This document shows positions 1-7,325 of a stretch of 16,689 bases of DNA, piece by piece. The notes below the pieces were generated by a model. That model saw nothing but the letters and a program-made list of their open reading frames with translations, had not been told where the DNA came from and searched no databases. The DNA lies in assembly GCA_030428695.1 (NCBI GenBank), contig JAUIEM010000216.1, positions 1-16,689 on the forward strand, in the 5' to 3' direction. Source of the DNA: a bacterium. Its GTDB lineage: Bacteria; Planctomycetota; J058; JAJDCP01. Position numbers and translations under genes: made by a program. The first letter of the stretch is position 1; each line of letters opens with the position of its first letter.

Positions 1-113
1 CGGTCAACGAGCTGAACGCGACGCCGGCCCCGACCACCGTCACGGTCGTCGGCCAGCCGGGGCCGTCTTTCAACCAGTTCACCGCCTCGGTGTCGTTGAC
101 GATCGAGCCGTAG
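1..113 (+). CDS. 3' end of an unidentified protein gene (partial)
   Basis: The frame starting at base 3 is open from the window edge to a TAG at 111-113, giving 36 residues that start VNELNATPAP and end SVSLTIEP. All but one of the 36 sense codons end in G or C, which matches the real genes here and is the main reason to call it coding. The tail alternates hydrophobic and polar residues (TVTVVG, TASVSLTI), as beta-strands at the end of a beta-sandwich or a small beta-rich domain would. The family cannot be named from so short a piece. The gene converges on the 189-809 gene, with a shared hairpin terminator between them. Confidence 0.5.
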   Translation, partial: VNELNATPAPTTVTVVGQPGPSFNQFTASVSLTIEP

Positions 114-139
114 GCGGGACGGGAGCGCCGACAAGATAG

Positions 140-163
140 AGCCCGGCGACTGCCGGGTTCTTT
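140..163. terminator. Bidirectional hairpin terminator between convergent genes
   Basis: An 8-bp stem (AGCCCGGC at 140-147 paired with GCCGGGTT at 152-159, one G-T pair) closes a GACT tetraloop. It is followed on the + strand by a T-rich stretch (TTCTTT). Read on the - strand, the stem is followed by CTATCTT. It sits between the stop codons of two convergent genes, exactly where a shared Rho-independent terminator is expected. The T tracts are short and interrupted, so termination efficiency is uncertain. Confidence 0.6.
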
Positions 164-188
164 CCATCCATGGCGGCGTTGACGTCGC

Positions 189-809
189 TCAGTCGCTGTA
201 CGGGTCCATCAACCCCTGCGGGTTGTACGGCCGCTGCACCTCGAACTGCTCCGGGTTGATGCTGCCGCGGAAGCTCTCGGAGACGATCGCGCCGTCCTCG
301 TGCTCGAGGCGGAAGCGCAGCTCGGGCTCGACCTCGCCCTCGCAGCGGGGAGCGACGAAGCGCCAGCACTGGCCGGGGGCGAGGAAGACGCGGTGGTAGC
401 TGTTGCCGCACCAGCTCGAGGGCAGGTACTCGATCGGCTTCCAGGTGCCGTCCTCCGCCCGCGCCTCCTGGACGATGCTCAGCCGGCTGTCGCTGGCCGC
501 GAAGGGGACGACCTCGTCCTTGCCGTTGAGCAGCAACACCCGCAGCCCGCGGTACTTCCCCGCGAAGCGGACGTCCTCGTCGAGCTGGACGACCAGCGTG
601 ATGCGGCCCTCGCTGAGCAGCTCGCGCGGCGCCTCGACGGGCAGGTTGTCCGAGCTCCCGAAGCCGCCGAGGGCCTGCTCGTCCTCGATGGCGGTGCCGG
701 CGTAGAAGTAGCCGCGCAGCATGTAGCGGATGTCGACGGTCTCGGGCTCGTCCTGGGCCAGGCAGGCGCCGGCGCACAGGGTGAGCAGGGTGATGATGGC
801 GATGCGCAT
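189..809 (-). CDS. Secreted protein of unknown function
   Basis: The product is 206 residues. It begins with a Sec-type signal peptide: a short basic start (MR), a hydrophobic core IAIITLLTLCAGA, and a likely cleavage near ACLA|QDE. A lipobox reading ending at Cys16 is possible but not canonical. The mature part is acidic and mixed alpha/beta, and holds three cysteines in the segment WCGNSYHRVFLAPGQCWRF...PRC, which could form disulfides outside the cytoplasm. The ATG at 809 is preceded by a strong Shine-Dalgarno sequence (AGGAGGAAT, 816-823). It lies 57 bases downstream of hemG on the same strand, so co-transcription is possible, but nothing links it to heme synthesis. I do not recognise the family. 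Residues around LRGYFYAGTAIEDEQALGGF have no motif that I know. Confidence 0.85.
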   Translation of the reverse strand: MRIAIITLLTLCAGACLAQDEPETVDIRYMLRGYFYAGTAIEDEQALGGFGSSDNLPVEAPRELLSEGRITLVVQLDEDVRFAGKYRGLRVLLLNGKDEVVPFAASDSRLSIVQEARAEDGTWKPIEYLPSSWCGNSYHRVFLAPGQCWRFVAPRCEGEVEPELRFRLEHEDGAIVSESFRGSINPEQFEVQRPYNPQGLMDPYSD

Positions 810-866
810 GGTCGATTCCTCCTACGGTTTCGACACCGGCGGCCCCGGGATGGTTCCGGATTGTCG

Positions 867-2195
867 TCAGGAATCTCCGACGAGCCCCCGCGCCGCCGCG
901 AGCCCCGCGGCGACCGCGTCCTTGACGCCGACCCCCGTCAGGTAGTTCCCCGCCAGCCGCAGCCCCGGCCAGCGCTCCAGGCCGGCGTGCAGGCGGGCGA
1001 CCCGCTCGACGTGCCCGCGCTCGAGCTGCGGGATCGCCCGCCGCCAGCGCAGCACCCGCAGCAGCGACGGCTCGGCGGAGAGCTGGAACAACGCCGCGAG
1101 CTCCCGCCGCACCAGCGCGACGAGCTGGTCGTCGGGCAGGTCGACGGCGCCCGGGTCGAGCATGCCGCCGACGTAGGCGGTCAAGAGCTCGCCCTCCGCG
1201 CGTCCCTCGAAGATCCGCGAGGGGAACAGCACGCCGAGGCTGCGCACGCCCTCGCCGCGCGCGGCGAGCATGCCGAAGGCCTCCGGGATCTCCGCGAGCC
1301 GCTGCGGATAGCCGAGGTGCACGACCGCGATCGGCGCCATGCGGATGCCCCGGAGCTCTTCGCCGAGCGCCCCATCGAAGGCGCACAGCTCCGCGGCGAC
1401 CGGCGGCGGCACCGCGAGCACCAGCTGGCGGCAGCGGAAGCTGCGGCCGCCGGCCTCGAGCGCGAAGCCGCCGGGGGCGGGGCCGAGGTCGCGCACCCCC
1501 ACCCCCGTCCGGTAGCGCTCCCCGAGCCGGCGCGCGAGGGCTCGCGTCAGCTGCCCCATGCCTTCCCGGAAGGAGAACAGCCCGCGCCGGCGTGGCGGCC
1601 GCGGGCCCCGCTGCCGCCGACGCAAGGCGCCACGCAAGAGGCCGCAGGAGCGGCGCTCGAAGCTCCACAGGGTCGGGAAGGCCGCCCGCGCGCTGAGCGA
1701 GGCGGGGTCGCCGGCGTAGATGCCGCTGATGAACGAGCCGGCGAGCACCCGCGCGGCCTCTTCCCCGAAGCGCCGGGCGAAGAAGGTCGCGGCGCTGTCG
1801 TCGGGCTGGCCGCGCGCCGTGCACAGCGGCTCGGCGAGCAGGCGCAGCTTGCCCCGGACGCTGAGCAGGCCGCTGCGCAGGAAGGCGAGCGGGCTCGTCG
1901 GCACCGGGTGGACCTTCCCGCCCCGCGCGATCAGCCGCCGACGGGCGGCCTTCCGGCTGGCCAGCAGGGCATCCTCGAGGCCGGCGGCGCGGGCGAGCGC
2001 GAACATCGGGGCGGCGGAGCCGAGGAAGGTGTGCGGTCCGCGCTCGAGCAGGAAGCCGCCGCGGCGCTCGCTGCGCACCTTGCCGCCGGGCTCTTCCGCC
2101 GCCTCGAGCACCAGCGGGTCGCGGCCGGCCGCGCGCAGCGCCGTCGCGCAGCTCAGGCCGGCGAGGCCGCCGCCGACGATGATGACTTCCTCCAC
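867..2195 (-). CDS. hemG: Protoporphyrinogen/coproporphyrinogen oxidase (FAD-dependent)
   Basis: This 442-residue flavoprotein of the amine-oxidase/PPOX family performs the oxygen-dependent six-electron oxidation of protoporphyrinogen IX (or coproporphyrinogen III) in heme synthesis, usually at the membrane surface. The FAD dinucleotide-binding motif is at residues 4-14 (VIIVGGGLAGL), with the ribose-binding acid E31 at the end of beta-2. GG(K)VRSERRGGFLLERGPHTFLG is typical of PPOX. The C-terminal FAD motif is LRLAGNYLTGVGVKDAVAAG near residues 411-430. Length fits the family (about 440-480). The start is GTG at 2195, supported by GGGGGAGGAC just upstream; the sequence begins directly with MEEVIIVGG, so no leader is missing. 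It is divergent from the gene at 2309 and upstream of a secreted protein. The family is also named hemY/pgoX/cgoX; which substrate it uses cannot be told from sequence by eye. No other heme genes are in the window. Confidence 0.93.
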   Translation of the reverse strand: MEEVIIVGGGLAGLSCATALRAAGRDPLVLEAAEEPGGKVRSERRGGFLLERGPHTFLGSAAPMFALARAAGLEDALLASRKAARRRLIARGGKVHPVPTSPLAFLRSGLLSVRGKLRLLAEPLCTARGQPDDSAATFFARRFGEEAARVLAGSFISGIYAGDPASLSARAAFPTLWSFERRSCGLLRGALRRRQRGPRPPRRRGLFSFREGMGQLTRALARRLGERYRTGVGVRDLGPAPGGFALEAGGRSFRCRQLVLAVPPPVAAELCAFDGALGEELRGIRMAPIAVVHLGYPQRLAEIPEAFGMLAARGEGVRSLGVLFPSRIFEGRAEGELLTAYVGGMLDPGAVDLPDDQLVALVRRELAALFQLSAEPSLLRVLRWRRAIPQLERGHVERVARLHAGLERWPGLRLAGNYLTGVGVKDAVAAGLAAARGLVGDS

Positions 2196-2308
2196 ACGTC
2201 CTCCCCCGCCCTGCCCGCCATGGTAGCGGAATCCCTCCGGCGCGGAAGATCTGGCCGACGCGCTTCCCTTTCCACTCCCGCACCGCTACGCTCGACACAG
2301 GAGGACAC

Positions 2309-2842
2309 GTGGACGAAGCGCTGAACGAGCTCGACCGCATGATCGAGCAGAACCGCACCCTCGACCGCGAGGAGATCGAGGCCGAGGCCGCGCGCGCCCT
2401 CGCCGCCGCGGAGCGCGGGGAGTTCGGGGAGGACGCGCCCGAAGAGCGGCCGCCCGCCGAGCAGATCCCGGTCCCGACCGGCTGGTTCGACGACCTCGAG
2501 GAGGACCAGCTCGACTACGAGTCCGAGTGGGAGGACGGGCGCGAGGACTTCGCCCCCGACCTCAGCCGCAGCGTGACCTTCAACCGCGGCTGCATCGTCG
2601 ACTGGTTCTGCCGCAAGCACCCCGAGCCCAATGACTTCAGGGGATGCGAGGCCGACTGCCTGTGGACCCGGGATGTCGCGGCGGAGAAACCGCACTGCTT
2701 TGGGTATCATCGAGGTGTGTCGGTCCTGGAAGACTGGGGATTCCTCGACGAAGTCGTCCAGACCACGTGCTCTCGCTGCGTACACGAGCGCGGGTGCGAA
2801 GCCGAAGCAAAACTCCAGGGACGCAAGAGACGTGGGCCATAG
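2309..2842 (+). CDS. Cysteine-rich acidic protein, function unknown
   Basis: The product is 177 residues and not recognised. Residues 1-90 are strongly acidic and probably helical then disordered (MDEALNELDRMIEQ..., DDLEEDQLDYESEWEDG). Residues 95-163 carry eight cysteines at 95, 101, 113, 117, 130, 154, 157 and 163, ending in a C-x2-C-x5-C cluster followed by a basic tail (KLQGRKRRGP). That spacing suggests metal (zinc) or Fe-S binding; disulfides are unlikely, since no signal peptide is present. The start is GTG at 2309 with AGGAGGA at 2299-2305; a later ATG at residue 11 is an alternative. Its last 11 bases overlap the start of the M15 hydrolase gene, implying translational coupling and a shared role, for example as chaperone, adaptor or protective partner. 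That role is inference from position only. Confidence 0.88.
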   Translation: MDEALNELDRMIEQNRTLDREEIEAEAARALAAAERGEFGEDAPEERPPAEQIPVPTGWFDDLEEDQLDYESEWEDGREDFAPDLSRSVTFNRGCIVDWFCRKHPEPNDFRGCEADCLWTRDVAAEKPHCFGYHRGVSVLEDWGFLDEVVQTTCSRCVHERGCEAEAKLQGRKRRGP

Positions 2843-5579
2843 TCACAACGCGAAGTACAAACAGGTCTGTGCCACCAAGCAGGATGTGATCAGCGCCTTC
2901 GGGCAGAACCTGCGCTCACAGGTGAAGAACACCGAGCGGGCGTCGTTCTGGGGGAACCCGCTCCAGGGCAGCTCGACGAAGTCGGTCACGATCGTCGGCC
3001 TCGGCCCCGACCGCAGCGGCACGCGCAAGCTGCGGGTGCACAGCAAGCTCGCCGAGAAGGTCGAGGGCCTGTTCCAGAAGCTCAAGCAGGCCAACCAGGA
3101 CTACCACATCTACAGCGTGGGCGCGCTGTGCGTGCGCTACATGAAGAACAGCACGACCCGCAGCGTGATCCGCGACGGGCCCGACTACGCCGAAGCCCGC
3201 GCGCAGATCTCCGACTGGAACCGCAGCTGGCCGATGTCCTTCCTGAAGTACGACAACACCAAGAACCGCGTGCAGTGGGGGCGGGTGTCGAACCACAGCT
3301 TCGGGACCGCGATCGACATCAACCCCTCGACCAATCCCTACAAGGCGGGCAAGCCCTTCGACATCCCGAAGTGGATGGTCGAGATCTTCCGCGAGTTCGG
3401 CTACTCCTGGGGCGGCTACTACCACGACTACATGCACTTCGAGTACATGCAGAAGGACGTGACGCCGACCTCGGCGGTGCCCTCCTCGGGGACGCCCTCC
3501 GGCGGCGGCGCGCCTTCTTCGGGCGGGGCGCCTTCCTCCGGGGCGGCGGCGGGCGGCGGCGCGGCGAGCGGCGCGGATGGGTCCGGTGAGCCGGGCACGA
3601 CCGCGGCGGGTGGAGCGCCGGCAACCGGAGCGCCCTCCACGGCTTCCGCCGAGGTGCACTGCACCAAGTGCGGGGTCGAGATGCCGCCGGGCGAGGGCAC
3701 GACGCCGGGCGGCGGCGGCAGCGCTCCGGCCGCCGGCGGCGCGCCGGGGGCGGTGGCGATCGAGCCGGGGAAGATCACCGACCCCAAGCCACCGAACATC
3801 CTCGAGGCGATCAACCTGCTGCCGAAGCCGCAGCACGGCGTCGCCTCGCCGGACAAGGTCGAGGACATCGTCAAGTTCATCTGCCAACGGGCGCGGGAGG
3901 GCGTGCAGGACGCCTTCAACCACCCGGAGTACAACCAGTTCCCCCTGACCAAGGAGGAGCTGTTCGCGCGGGCCGTCGCCGAGCATCAGACCGGGATCCC
4001 CTACACGATGCCGGTCTACTTCTACGACCGCTCGCAGAAGGACGTGTTCGCCAAGATCCGCGACGCCGGCGAGGTGCCGCTCGCGGGCCAGTGCCAGCAG
4101 TCGGTGTCGACCGCGCTCGGCATGTACGGCTGGCAGGGGAACCCGTTCGGCGACATCGGCAGCGGCACCGACACGCCGAACTACTTCGGCCCCGCCGGGG
4201 GCAAGCTGTTCAAGCCGTCCGAGGCGGGCCCCGGCATCGAGGGCTGGTCTGACGAGGTCTGGGAGGGGGTCAAGGTCGGCGCGTGCATCTGCTGGGCGCG
4301 GACCCAGGGCATCGGGCACATCGCCATCGTGATCCGCAAGCACCCGACCAAGAAGAACATGCAGATCTGGTGTACCGGCAACTCCCTCCGGATGACGCCG
4401 CCGGGCGCCTGCCGCTCGGTGCTGTTCGAGGGCGGCTGGCGGAAGTCGATCGCGGGCTCGAGCAACCCCTACCTCGGGATCGGCATCGCACCCGGGATCG
4501 GCAACCTCAAGCCGAGCTTCAAGCCCCGGGGCCAGGCGCGGCTCGCGCTCTGGAAGCGCTCCGGCGGGGACATCGTGTACGCCTCCGACTGGCTCGACCT
4601 GACCGAGAAGAACCTGCCGATCAGCTGGCTGATCCGCTCCCTGCGCGGCGCGCCCTTCCACGACCAGCTCGAGGCGCGCTGGCTGCTGCGCGGGACGAAC
4701 AAGAAGCCGCTGCTGTCGATCTTCTGCAACGCCGAGGGCATCGCGACGGTCGACTGGTGCGAGAAGAAGAACGCCGCGGGCAAGCCGATGCGCTTCCACT
4801 GGCGCACCGGCGCGGACATCAAGGCGCGCACCAGCAAGACGGTCGGCGTCCCCGATCCCTTCCAAGGTCTGCCGGCCGCCCCCGCTGCGGGCGCCGCGCC
4901 GGCCGCGGGCGCGCCGACGGGAGGAGCTCCCGCGGCAGGGGCTCCCGCCGCCGGAGCTCCGGGAGCCGCGGCCCCTGCGGCCGCGCCCGGCGCTTCCTCC
5001 GCGGCCCCCGACAGCAAGGGGGAGCAGTACCGCCAGACCCTGGTGCAGATCGCGGACAGCCTGGTCGGCAAGGAGGTCGTCAGCCAGGCGGCCTGGGACA
5101 ACGCGAAGAAGGTGATGCCGGGCTACACGAGCTGCCTCGACGGGGCGAGCAAGATCAAGATGGAGACCGACAAGAAGATGGGGCTCTCGCCACAGGGCTT
5201 CCTGCCGATGATGTACAAGGAGATCAACGCGGCCCGGAAGACGAGCCTGCCTCCGGGGGCCTGGGTGCCCTTCAACGGCAACTCCCCGGCGCGCCCGCAG
5301 CCCGGCGACTTCGTGATCACCGTCAAGATCAAGACCGGCTACTTCCAGCACATCGCGACGATGCGCGCCAACGAGCCCGGCGACAAGGGCACCGAGAAGT
5401 GGACGACCATCGATGGCGGCGGCCTGAACTTCGCCAAGCCGGTCGGCTTTATCGACCCGAAGACCGGCGAGCGCAAGAGCGAGCGCCAGGTCAAGTACGG
5501 CTGGCCGGGCACGGTGCGCGTCAGCGGCTGGATCGACACCGCGAAGATGCACGACGCGGGCTGGCCCAAAGGCGGGTAG
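2832..5579 (+). CDS. Three-module peptidoglycan hydrolase: M15 peptidase plus two Cys/His modules
   Basis: The product is 915 residues from a GTG at 2832, chosen because everything upstream in this frame lies antiphase inside the preceding gene; AGGGA at 2817-2821 is a weak ribosome site. Residues ~50-210 are an M15 (VanY/L-Ala-D-Glu type) metallopeptidase. H155-x6-D162 (NHSFGTAID) and H202 in HDYMHFEY are the zinc ligands, with D199 as likely catalytic base. A Gly/Ser/Ala/Pro linker (~210-315) includes a CTKC knuckle at 277-280. Residues ~315-545 hold C421 (GQCQQSV) and H496 (GIGHIAIVIR), a pattern like NlpC/P60 or CHAP enzymes. Residues ~555-675 are an unassigned region. A second Ala/Pro/Gly linker (~680-728) leads to a C-terminal module with C768 and H840 (QPGDFVI...FQHIATM). 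There is no signal peptide or membrane segment. Cell-wall cleavage is a family-based inference; an effector or lysin role fits better than routine wall turnover. Confidence 0.85.
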   Translation: MGHSHNAKYKQVCATKQDVISAFGQNLRSQVKNTERASFWGNPLQGSSTKSVTIVGLGPDRSGTRKLRVHSKLAEKVEGLFQKLKQANQDYHIYSVGALCVRYMKNSTTRSVIRDGPDYAEARAQISDWNRSWPMSFLKYDNTKNRVQWGRVSNHSFGTAIDINPSTNPYKAGKPFDIPKWMVEIFREFGYSWGGYYHDYMHFEYMQKDVTPTSAVPSSGTPSGGGAPSSGGAPSSGAAAGGGAASGADGSGEPGTTAAGGAPATGAPSTASAEVHCTKCGVEMPPGEGTTPGGGGSAPAAGGAPGAVAIEPGKITDPKPPNILEAINLLPKPQHGVASPDKVEDIVKFICQRAREGVQDAFNHPEYNQFPLTKEELFARAVAEHQTGIPYTMPVYFYDRSQKDVFAKIRDAGEVPLAGQCQQSVSTALGMYGWQGNPFGDIGSGTDTPNYFGPAGGKLFKPSEAGPGIEGWSDEVWEGVKVGACICWARTQGIGHIAIVIRKHPTKKNMQIWCTGNSLRMTPPGACRSVLFEGGWRKSIAGSSNPYLGIGIAPGIGNLKPSFKPRGQARLALWKRSGGDIVYASDWLDLTEKNLPISWLIRSLRGAPFHDQLEARWLLRGTNKKPLLSIFCNAEGIATVDWCEKKNAAGKPMRFHWRTGADIKARTSKTVGVPDPFQGLPAAPAAGAAPAAGAPTGGAPAAGAPAAGAPGAAAPAAAPGASSAAPDSKGEQYRQTLVQIADSLVGKEVVSQAAWDNAKKVMPGYTSCLDGASKIKMETDKKMGLSPQGFLPMMYKEINAARKTSLPPGAWVPFNGNSPARPQPGDFVITVKIKTGYFQHIATMRANEPGDKGTEKWTTIDGGGLNFAKPVGFIDPKTGERKSERQVKYGWPGTVRVSGWIDTAKMHDAGWPKGG
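3474..3768 (+). repeat. Low-complexity Gly/Ser/Ala/Pro linker in the hydrolase gene
   Basis: This stretch encodes a disordered linker with short repeats such as PSSG, GGAPSSG and GGAP, so the DNA is a degenerate GGCGG/TCCTCCGG tandem array. It separates the M15 peptidase from the first Cys/His module. It is interrupted near its middle by a more ordered patch, VHCTKCGVEMPPG, whose CxxC could hold a metal. Array length may vary between strains. Confidence 0.75.
4869..5013 (+). repeat. Degenerate (PAAGA)n linker in the hydrolase gene
   Basis: The codons read as repeated PAAGAP/PAAGA units (residues ~680-728), almost entirely Ala, Pro and Gly. The units are degenerate at nucleotide level (gccgcg, gcggca, gccgcc), so the pattern is selected as peptide rather than being a fresh slippage product. 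It joins the unassigned ~555-675 region to the C-terminal Cys/His module. Confidence 0.75.
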
Positions 5580-5582
5580 CGG

Positions 5583-6590
5583 CTACACCCCCCCGAAGCC
5601 CGTCTCGCCCTCGCCGACGGCCGCGACCTTCTCGGGCGCGGCCGCGCTCTTGTCGCGGGCCCGCCACAGGGGAACCTGGGCGAGGACGATGCCGGCGACG
5701 ACCACCGCGCCGCCGATCCACTGGGCGCTGCCCGGTCTCTCCCCGAGCAGCAGCGCGGCGAACAGGACGCCGGCGATCGGGGTGAAGGAGCTCGCCAGGC
5801 AGACGTCCGCCGCGCGGGCGCGCTTGATGCCCGCAAACCAGCACAGCTGGCCGCCCGCCGCGATCACCGCCCCGTACACCAGCATCCATTGCCACAGATA
5901 GGGCGCGGTGACGTCCTGGAAGTGCTCGACGCCGTACAGGTAGCTGCCGAACACGAAGAAGACGAGCGCCCCGAGGCCGGTGCGGAAGACCGTGAAGATG
6001 CCGAGGGGGATGCGCTGGAGCGCGACCTTCGCGATCACCGTCGAGAGCGCGAGCACGGCGGCGCCGGAGGCCGCGTACAGCTCGCCGCGGCCGAGCATGA
6101 AGCCCTCGCCGGGCGCCCGGTCCAGCCACACGATCAGCCCGACCCCGAAGAGGGAGAGCGCGGAGCCGAGGACGGTCCAGCGGTCGACCTTCTCGCCGAG
6201 GAAGAGGACCGACAACACCAGCAGCAGCGGCGGCTCGATGCGCCCGACCAGCACGACGTTGGTCACGCTGGTCTGGTCGAGGGCGGTGAAGGTCAGCCCG
6301 GGCGCGAGGGCTCCCGAGAACACCGCGAGCGCGACCAGGCTGAGCCAGTCGCGCGGACGCAGGGCCGCGAGCGCCGCGCGGGTCCACTGCTTGCGGTAGT
6401 AGGCGAGCAGGCACAGGAGCGCCGCGACGTTGCCGACGAACAGCACGTTGCAGAAGGTGATCGCGTTGCGGCCGTCGACCAGGTTCTCGGCGCCGAGCTC
6501 GGTCAGCCGGCGGACGACCGAGTTGGCGGCCGCGAAGATCAAGACGGCCGCCCAGACGAAGAGCGGTCCGCGGGAGCGCGACGGAGGCAT
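5583..6590 (-). CDS. EamA-family drug/metabolite transporter (DMT) permease
   Basis: The product is 335 residues with about ten hydrophobic segments in two repeated EamA halves (roughly residues 8-150 and 170-310). The first half contains SGALAPGLTFTALDQTSVTNVVLVGRIEPPLLLVLSVLFLGEK. The second half repeats the pattern with ARAADVCLASSFTPIAGVLFAALLLGERP, including the conserved P...E near the end of each half. Such inner-membrane carriers export or import small metabolites; the substrate is not predictable here. The start is ATG 6590, because the reading frame upstream is Arg/Pro-rich and unlike a membrane N-terminus; its ribosome site (GCAGG) is weak. The gene converges with the hydrolase gene, with 3 bases between the stop codons and no visible terminator. 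Confidence 0.9.
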   Translation of the reverse strand: MPPSRSRGPLFVWAAVLIFAAANSVVRRLTELGAENLVDGRNAITFCNVLFVGNVAALLCLLAYYRKQWTRAALAALRPRDWLSLVALAVFSGALAPGLTFTALDQTSVTNVVLVGRIEPPLLLVLSVLFLGEKVDRWTVLGSALSLFGVGLIVWLDRAPGEGFMLGRGELYAASGAAVLALSTVIAKVALQRIPLGIFTVFRTGLGALVFFVFGSYLYGVEHFQDVTAPYLWQWMLVYGAVIAAGGQLCWFAGIKRARAADVCLASSFTPIAGVLFAALLLGERPGSAQWIGGAVVVAGIVLAQVPLWRARDKSAAAPEKVAAVGEGETGFGGV

Positions 6591-6982
6591 GGGCCTGCGG
6601 GGGTTGGAATCCACCGTCAGTCTACCGGACGGGCGCGGACGCCGGTAGGGGACGCCAGCCTCCGGCGTGGCCCACCTGGCGCCGACGCGGCAGCTGGCAT
6701 CCACCGCGGCCGAGCCGGCGCCGGAGAACGCCGCGCGGACGCGGAGGCGCGCCCGCTCGATCGGGCCGGGCGAATACTGGCACGCGGCTTGCCGTCATCT
6801 CGACCAGGAACCGGGCCCCCGCGCCCGGAACAACCACCACCCCGCCCGCGGCGTGCCCGTCTCCCAGCGGCGCGCGGGCCACCGGGCCCGAGGGCCTTCC
6901 GTCTCCCTCCGTGCGGGCGAACGCGCGCTCTCTCCTGAGCGTGTGTGCCCGATCGGCGTACCTGTGTGGTGGAGGAGGCACC
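6591..6982. other. 392-base gap between divergent genes
   Basis: No open frame here shows a ribosome site plus gene-like third-position bias. It must hold the promoters of the permease (- strand) and the small protein at 6983 (+ strand), but no convincing -10/-35 pair was found. Two dyads are visible. ACGCCGG at 6639-6645 pairs with CCGGCGT at 6662-6668. CCGGGC at 6811-6816 pairs with GCCCGG at 6823-6828 around a six-base loop. Either could be structural or incidental in such GC-rich DNA. Confidence 0.5.
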
Positions 6983-7246
6983 ATGGATGCGTACATGTCC
7001 GAACACGAATGGCTCGATCTGCTCGACGCCGTCTCCGAGCTCGGGAGGGTGCTGGCCGCGTGCCACGAGCGTCTGCGGCGCCGCGTGGTCCCGGAATCCC
7101 TCCGCGACAGCCTGCGCCGCGCGGCCAGCGAGCTGCACGGTGCCGAGCTGCGGGAGGACGCGGAGGGCTTGCGCTTCGCGTGCTCCTACGGCGAGGCGGT
7201 CGCGACCTCGGTCGATGCCTGGCTGCGGACCGGCAAGGCCGCGTGA
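6983..7246 (+). CDS. Small helical protein, function unknown
   Basis: The product is 87 residues and not recognised. It is predominantly helical, with Leu/Ala/Arg heptad-like stretches (LLDAVSELGRVLAACHERLRRRV, ESLRDSLRRAASELHG) and a second half, LRFACSYGEAVATSVDAWLRTG. There is no signal peptide or membrane segment; two cysteines are scattered. The ATG at 6983 follows a strong GGAGGAGG (6971-6978). An in-frame ATG four codons later (6995) is an alternative. The next gene, a SUKH protein, has its own apparent promoter, so the two are probably separate units. The strong ribosome site and uniform G/C third positions make it a real gene. Confidence 0.75.
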   Translation: MDAYMSEHEWLDLLDAVSELGRVLAACHERLRRRVVPESLRDSLRRAASELHGAELREDAEGLRFACSYGEAVATSVDAWLRTGKAA

Positions 7247-7267
7247 GCCCGTTCCCATCCGACGGTC

Positions 7268-7296
7268 TTCGCAGGCGGCGGGGGCTCTGGTATGAT
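7268..7296 (+). promoter_or_regulatory. Probable sigma-70-type promoter with extended -10
   Basis: TTCGCA at 7268-7273 (4 of 6 with TTGACA) is followed by a 17-base spacer and TATGAT at 7291-7296 (5 of 6). A TG one base upstream of the -10 gives an extended -10 element (TGGTATGAT). Transcription would start near 7303, about 23 bases before the ATG of the SUKH gene. This is the best promoter match noticed in the window. Confidence 0.55.
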
Positions 7297-7325
7297 CCCG
7301 CCGTCGCGTCCAGACCGGAGAAAAC

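Noticed and set aside
300..2324. 674-codon + strand frame opposite hemG
   Set aside because: Composition is that of a complementary-strand shadow (GRGE/AEEA-type low complexity); hemG on the other strand has full family motifs.
79..2358. Very long - strand frame (759 codons) through hemG and the secreted-protein gene
   Set aside because: It is Arg/Pro/Ala-rich antiphase reading of two clearly recognisable genes in another frame; long open shadows are normal at this GC content.
2631..2831. Upstream extension of the hydrolase frame to an ATG at 2631
   Set aside because: This stretch lies antiphase within the Cys-rich gene and reads as Arg/Ser/Thr-rich sequence without domain features; the GTG at 2832 at the gene overlap is a better start.
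2309..5579. Phage lysis cassette (holin plus endolysin)
   Set aside because: The small partner is cytoplasmic and Cys-rich, not a holin, and no phage structural, terminase or integrase genes are present.
6622..6996. 124-codon - strand frame in the gap before the small helical gene
   Set aside because: It overlaps the promoter and ribosome site of the 6983 gene, lacks its own ribosome site and has Arg/Pro/Gly-rich shadow-like composition.
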